From: Collinsella sp.
GTDB taxonomy: Bacteria; Actinomycetota; Coriobacteriia; Coriobacteriales; Coriobacteriaceae
DNA length: 17,749 nucleotides
NCBI GenBank assembly: GCA_019419455.1
Contig: DXZW01000035.1
Span: forward strand, 1 to 17,749
Direction: 5' to 3'
Part shown: piece by piece, positions 14,493 through 17,749 of the stretch
How the letters are laid out: each line of letters begins with the position of its first letter
Position numbering within the stretch: the first letter of the stretch is position 1
Program-made: the position numbers and the translations under genes
Notes under the pieces: model-generated
Seen by the model: only the letters and a program-made list of their open reading frames with translations
What the model was told of the DNA's origin: nothing
The model's database searches: none

Positions 14493-15776
14493 TTGGATAT
14501 TATCCGCGTTGAGGGTGGCCACGCCATCGGAGGTTCCGTGCCTGTTTCGGGTGCCAAGAACTCCGCGCTCAAACTTATGGCGGCAACGCTTCTGGCGCCG
14601 GGCAAGACGACGCTGCAGAACGTGCCTGATATTTCCGATGTCCACGTGATGGGCAAGGTGCTCAAGGGTATGGGCGCCACGATCGATGTTCTCGACGAGC
14701 ACACGCTCGAGATTGATACCTCTCAGGTCGATTCTTGGGAGGCCCCCTACGAGCTCGTTGCCAAGATGCGTGCTTCCACAGCCGTGATGGGACCCCTGCT
14801 GGGTCGCTTCCATCGCGCCAAGATCGCCATGCCGGGCGGCTGCAACCTGGGTGCTCGTAAGATCGATATGCACATTCTTGGTCTTGAGACCCTGGGCGTT
14901 GAGTTCGATACCGCCCACGGCTACATCAACGCTAATGCACCCCAAGGTCTGTGCGGTACCACCGTCACGCTCGAGTTCGCCAGCGTCGGTGCGACCGAGA
15001 ACCTCATCATGGCATCCGTGCGCGCGCAGGGCACCACGGTTATCGACAATGCCGCCCGCGAGCCCGAGATCGTCGATCTCGCTAACATGCTCAACGAGAT
15101 GGGCGCCAAGATTGTCGGCGCGGGTACGCCCGTCGTGACCATCGAGGGCGTGGAAGAGCTGCATCCTGTTACCCATCGCGTAGTGGGCGACCGCATCGAG
15201 GCCGGTACCTTTATCGTTGCTGGTGCGTTGATGGCCGACGATCGCGGTGTCGATGTCACGGGCTTTTGCCCCATTCACTTGGGCATGGTGCTCAAGAAGA
15301 TGGAGCTCATGGGTATCGACTGCGAGCGCGTCGAGGATGGCGTCCATGTAAACCGTGCCGAGCGTATCAAGCCGGTCGACATCCAGACGCTTCCGTTCCC
15401 CGGCTTCCCGACGGACATGCAGGCGCAGATTATGGTGCTCTCCGCCCTTGCCGACGGCAGTTCCGTTATTACCGAGAACATCTTCGAGAATCGCTTTATG
15501 TTTGCCTCTGAGCTGGTGCGCATGGGTGCCGACATTCGTATCGAGAGCCATCATGCCATGATTCATGGCGTTAAGGGCTTCTCGGGTGCACAGGTTACCT
15601 CGCCCGATCTGCGTGGCGGAGCGGCCCTCGTCGTAGCGGGCTTGATCGCCGACGGGACGACCGAGGTTTCGGCCATCCATCACATCAAGCGCGGCTACGA
15701 GCAGTTTGTCGAAAAGCTGCAGGCGCTCGGCGCGCATGTCGAGCATGCTTCCGTCCCCGATCCCGTCATCTACTAA
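14493..15776 (+). CDS. murA: UDP-N-acetylglucosamine 1-carboxyvinyltransferase
   Basis: MurA transfers enolpyruvate from phosphoenolpyruvate to UDP-GlcNAc, the first committed step of peptidoglycan synthesis. The 427-residue product has VSGAKNSALK with K22 and N23, the catalytic and fosfomycin-target cysteine in MPGGCNLGARKID (C117), the FPGFPTDMQAQ segment with the catalytic aspartate, and DLRGGAALVVAGL near the C-terminus. The presence of Cys rather than Asp at 117 predicts a fosfomycin-modifiable enzyme. The start is TTG 14493, six bases after AAAGGG (14481-14486). The atp terminator stands immediately upstream, so murA depends on read-through or a weak local promoter that I cannot identify. 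The LCP gene follows after 12 bases. A murA gene near the end of the atp operon is also seen in mycobacteria. Confidence 0.97.
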   Translation: MDIIRVEGGHAIGGSVPVSGAKNSALKLMAATLLAPGKTTLQNVPDISDVHVMGKVLKGMGATIDVLDEHTLEIDTSQVDSWEAPYELVAKMRASTAVMGPLLGRFHRAKIAMPGGCNLGARKIDMHILGLETLGVEFDTAHGYINANAPQGLCGTTVTLEFASVGATENLIMASVRAQGTTVIDNAAREPEIVDLANMLNEMGAKIVGAGTPVVTIEGVEELHPVTHRVVGDRIEAGTFIVAGALMADDRGVDVTGFCPIHLGMVLKKMELMGIDCERVEDGVHVNRAERIKPVDIQTLPFPGFPTDMQAQIMVLSALADGSSVITENIFENRFMFASELVRMGADIRIESHHAMIHGVKGFSGAQVTSPDLRGGAALVVAGLIADGTTEVSAIHHIKRGYEQFVEKLQALGAHVEHASVPDPVIY

Positions 15777-15788
15777 TACAGGTTGCCT

Positions 15789-17024
15789 ATGTTTAATAAA
15801 AAGCCCCTCGCGGATACCACCGCCCGAAGACCCTCAACTGGTGCGCAGGCCAAGATCTACAGTCGCGATAACGTGGCTCGCTATTCCGAGCGCGCTCGTC
15901 AACGTCGTCGTAGCCACACGATTCGTCACGTCGCGCTCATTGTCGTGCTTGGCGTGCTGCTGAGTGCCACTACCGCTGCCGGCCTGTGGTTTGCCACCAT
16001 TATGGGCAAGCTCGGCGATTCTAATGTCATTACCGATAATCTGCGTCGGGTTCTGGTTGACACCGATGAGGCAAAGGATCCGTTCTACGTGCTGCTTCTT
16101 GGCACCGACGGCCGTCCGGGCGAGGATACGTATCGTGCCGACTCGATTATCCTGGCACGCATCGACCCCACGCAAAAGCAGGCGACGCTCATTTCCGTTC
16201 CGCGCGACACCAAGGTCGAGTACAAGGGCGAGACCATGAAGATCAACGCCTGCCATACCGTTGGCGGCGCCGAGGCCATGGTCGAGGCGGTCAACGAGCT
16301 GTGCGGTGTTCAGATTTCCCACTATGCCGAGGTCAGCTTCGACGGTATGCAGGCGCTGATTGATTCGGTTGGCGGTATCGACATTAACGCAACCGATGAT
16401 GTTGACGACCCCGAGCACCTGGATATTAAGATTACCGCTGGCCAGCAGCATATGGACGGTGCCACCGCCCTTACCTATGCCCGCTGCCGCTACACCTATG
16501 CCGACGGCGATTACACGCGCATGCGCCACCAGCGTCAGGTGCTTGGCGCCCTTGCCAACCAGATTCTCAATAACTTCGATGCCACGAAGATTTTTGGCCT
16601 GGTTAATTCGCTGTCCGATATGCTCGTAACCGATATGAGCGTTCAGGATATCGTGGCTACGGTCAACGCCATGCGCGGTATGGATGTCGACGGTATCTAC
16701 TCGGCCAACCTGCCCTCGTACGCCGACGACAGCACCATGATCGACGGTGTGAGCTACGTCTTTGTCTACGAGGACGAGCTCAAGGAAATGATGGAGCGCG
16801 TCGATGCCGGCAAGGATCCCAAGGGTCCCAACACCATGGGTCTTTCCGACGGTTCCAGTTCTACGATCGGCGACCTGAACAACAACACGTCTGACGACTA
16901 CGCAAACGGTACCGCAACCTCATCGGTCAGCTCTGACGATTCCGATGACTCAAGCGATTCGAGCGATTCGGACTACTACGAAGAGCCCACCGGCGACGGC
17001 AACGGCTACGAAGCTAACTACTAG
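15789..17024 (+). CDS. LytR-CpsA-Psr (LCP) family cell-wall polymer ligase
   Basis: LCP proteins attach undecaprenyl-linked glycopolymers to peptidoglycan on the outer face of the membrane. From ATG 15789 the product is 411 residues. It has a basic cytoplasmic N-terminus to about residue 47, one membrane helix (about 48-70), and an LCP domain: YVLLLGTDGRPGEDTYRADS, SVPRDTKVEY, KINACHTVGG, GMQALIDSVGGIDI, and ALTYARCRYTYADGDYTRMR with HQRQ. These include the arginines and aspartates that bind pyrophosphate. The last 60 or so residues are a low-complexity Ser/Asp/Gly/Asn tail. TTG 15783 is a possible start two codons earlier; ATG is preferred with AGGT at 15780-15783. It shares a transcript with murA. 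A structured repeat follows the stop. Confidence 0.93.
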   Translation: MFNKKPLADTTARRPSTGAQAKIYSRDNVARYSERARQRRRSHTIRHVALIVVLGVLLSATTAAGLWFATIMGKLGDSNVITDNLRRVLVDTDEAKDPFYVLLLGTDGRPGEDTYRADSIILARIDPTQKQATLISVPRDTKVEYKGETMKINACHTVGGAEAMVEAVNELCGVQISHYAEVSFDGMQALIDSVGGIDINATDDVDDPEHLDIKITAGQQHMDGATALTYARCRYTYADGDYTRMRHQRQVLGALANQILNNFDATKIFGLVNSLSDMLVTDMSVQDIVATVNAMRGMDVDGIYSANLPSYADDSTMIDGVSYVFVYEDELKEMMERVDAGKDPKGPNTMGLSDGSSSTIGDLNNNTSDDYANGTATSSVSSDDSDDSSDSSDSDYYEEPTGDGNGYEANY

Positions 17025-17025
17025 A

Positions 17026-17159
17026 GTTACGCGGTTTTACCAAACCGCGTAACCGCTTGACGCTGCAAACCCGCCAGAGCGGCAATCTGCCTTTCAACTT
17101 CGGCGGCATGATCAGAAGATCAATGCCGCCTTGTTTCAAGGCACCTTGCTCGCTCTCGG
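17026..17159 (+). ncRNA. Structured repeat element, copy B (3' of LCP gene)
   Basis: This is the second copy of the element at 1400-1530. Hairpin 1 pairs 17026-17037 with 17042-17053 (12 bp) around TACC. The linker GACGCTGC (17059-17066) is identical to copy A. The outer helix pairs AGAGCG (17076-17081) with CGCTCT (17151-17156) and, past bulged T17150, GCAA (17082-17085) with TTGC (17146-17149). Hairpin 2 pairs GGCGGCAT (17102-17109) with ATGCCGCC (17123-17130) and, past bulged A17122, GATC (17110-17113) with GATC (17118-17121) around AGAA. The T-run seen in copy A is only partly kept (TTGTTTC). Confidence 0.6.
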
Positions 17160-17203
17160 CCGTTTTCGCTCATATGACCCAATCCGCTGTCAAGAGCCAC
17201 AAT

Positions 17204-17239
17204 GGCCCCGCCGACCGCTTGCAATCGGTCGGCGGGGCC
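17204..17239. terminator. Perfect 14-bp inverted repeat
   Basis: GGCCCCGCCGACCG (17204-17217) and CGGTCGGCGGGGCC (17226-17239) flank an eight-base loop. Neither strand has a following T-run. It may be a terminator of the murA-LCP transcript acting with Rho, or a boundary structure of the adjoining IS-derived DNA. Confidence 0.5.
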
Positions 17240-17448
17240 TGCCGTTAACCCGTCCCGGTCCGCCCCCGGCATGTCGTCGACGCCTTCGGCTCAGTCTCAT
17301 ATCCGCGGATACCGTTCTGCCGGCCCGCACTCCATTCCTTCGGCGGGGTTCCCCAAGTCTGACTACGCGCATGCGGCCGCTGCCGCGCGCCCAGCGAAAG
17401 CGGGGGTATCCCCGAAGGCTGCCCGGCTCGCCGGGACGGGGGCTATGT
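17240..17448 (-). other. GC-rich non-coding DNA, probably the 3' flank of an IS110 remnant
   Basis: No gene is supported. On the minus strand this follows the stop of the truncated transposase. It holds short GC-rich inverted repeats, such as CGGGG/CCCCG around 17401-17414 and CCCGGC/GCCGGG near 17422-17435. It may be the non-coding end of the insertion sequence. Confidence 0.35.
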
Positions 17449-17694
17449 CTATTCGGTTGCCTCCCGGCACATCGCGCCGAGGGCCCACAGCCACCTCACG
17501 AGCTCGGCGGCGGTGGCGGCGTTCGCCTTCGCCTGGGGCATGCCCCTGGCGAGCATCTCCTCGCGGCGCCGGAGCAGGCGCTCGGAACCCTTCCTCCCGT
17601 GCATCCTCACCTCGAGCGGGACGCCGCTGCCCTTGGGCATCAGCTTCGGTTGGTGGCTCGCTTGGACGTAGCTCCAGGACCCCTCGACTGCCAA
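17449..17694 (-). pseudogene. IS110-family transposase, 5'-truncated remnant
   Basis: On the minus strand the frame encodes about 81 residues ending in LVRWLWALGAMCREATE. GSWSYV, a basic RKGSERLLRRREEMLARG stretch and the NAATAAELVRWLWALG helix resemble the C-terminal region of IS110/IS116/IS902 transposases (ARELAGWLWAIG-type ending). A stop codon lies directly upstream in frame, and the catalytic N-terminal domain is absent, so it is a broken copy. It differs from the tail at 1-81, so two different IS110 members are represented. The competing longer minus-strand frame starting near 17731 lacks such motifs. Confidence 0.5.
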
Positions 17695-17749
17695 CTGTTA
17701 GCGTCAATATATTTTTCACCATTTTCACCAACGTATTTTCGCCAATCGC
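17695..17749. repeat. AT-rich edge with three short direct repeats
   Basis: TTTTTCACC (17712-17720), ATTTTCACC (17721-17729) and ATTTTCGCC (17735-17743) are near-identical nine-base units. The base composition changes abruptly from the GC-rich remnant, so 17695-17700 is probably a recombination junction. Confidence 0.4.

Noticed and set aside
17363..17731. A 122-residue minus-strand frame over the IS remnant
   Set aside because: Its translation is Arg/Ala/Gly/Pro-rich with no motif, whereas the 17449-17694 frame shows transposase-like features.

Overview
The window looks like chromosomal DNA of a GC-rich actinobacterium of the class Coriobacteriia, most likely Collinsella or a close relative. 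This rests on gene order (prfA-prmC; a full atp operon followed by murA, also an actinobacterial neighbourhood), on GC-rich codon use and on protein flavour. No species assignment is possible from the sequence alone. Both edges carry debris of IS110-family insertion sequences: a transposase C-terminus at 1-81 and a 5'-truncated, oppositely oriented one near 17449-17694.

Left part (1-4021): the transposase tail is followed by prfA (release factor RF1), a long non-coding gap, prmC (the methyltransferase that modifies the RF1 GGQ glutamine, here with a large Ala/Glu-rich insertion), and a compact type II toxin-antitoxin pair with a perfect inverted repeat over its own -10 box. Middle part (4170-7239): a TsaC/Sua5-type tRNA threonylcarbamoyl-AMP synthase, glycerol kinase (glpK) and uracil phosphoribosyltransferase (upp). 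Right part (7432-14479): a complete F1Fo ATP synthase operon in the order small membrane protein-B-E-F-H-A-G-D-C, with a recognisable promoter and a strong intrinsic terminator. murA and a LytR-CpsA-Psr (LCP) protein follow as a two-gene cell-wall unit. The last 700 bases are non-coding or IS-derived.

The most interesting signal is non-coding. The sequence just after the prfA stop codon (1400-1530) and the sequence just after the LCP stop codon (17026-17159) are two copies of one structured element of about 130 nt. Each has a first hairpin with a TACC loop but wholly different stem sequence, a conserved GACGCTGC linker, an outer helix built on CCAGAGCG, and a second hairpin with an AGAA loop and a single bulged base. 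Several helix positions differ between copies by compensatory changes, which points to selection on RNA structure. One variable base covaries with two alternative partners, which suggests mutually exclusive foldings. I do not recognise it as a named RNA family. Secondary points are an RF1 with an altered stop-codon-reading residue and GGQ flank next to an unusual PrmC, a signal-peptide-like N-terminus on the ATP synthase b subunit, a very short c subunit, and a repeated CTTGCCAA motif with helically phased TTGG tracts upstream of prmC.
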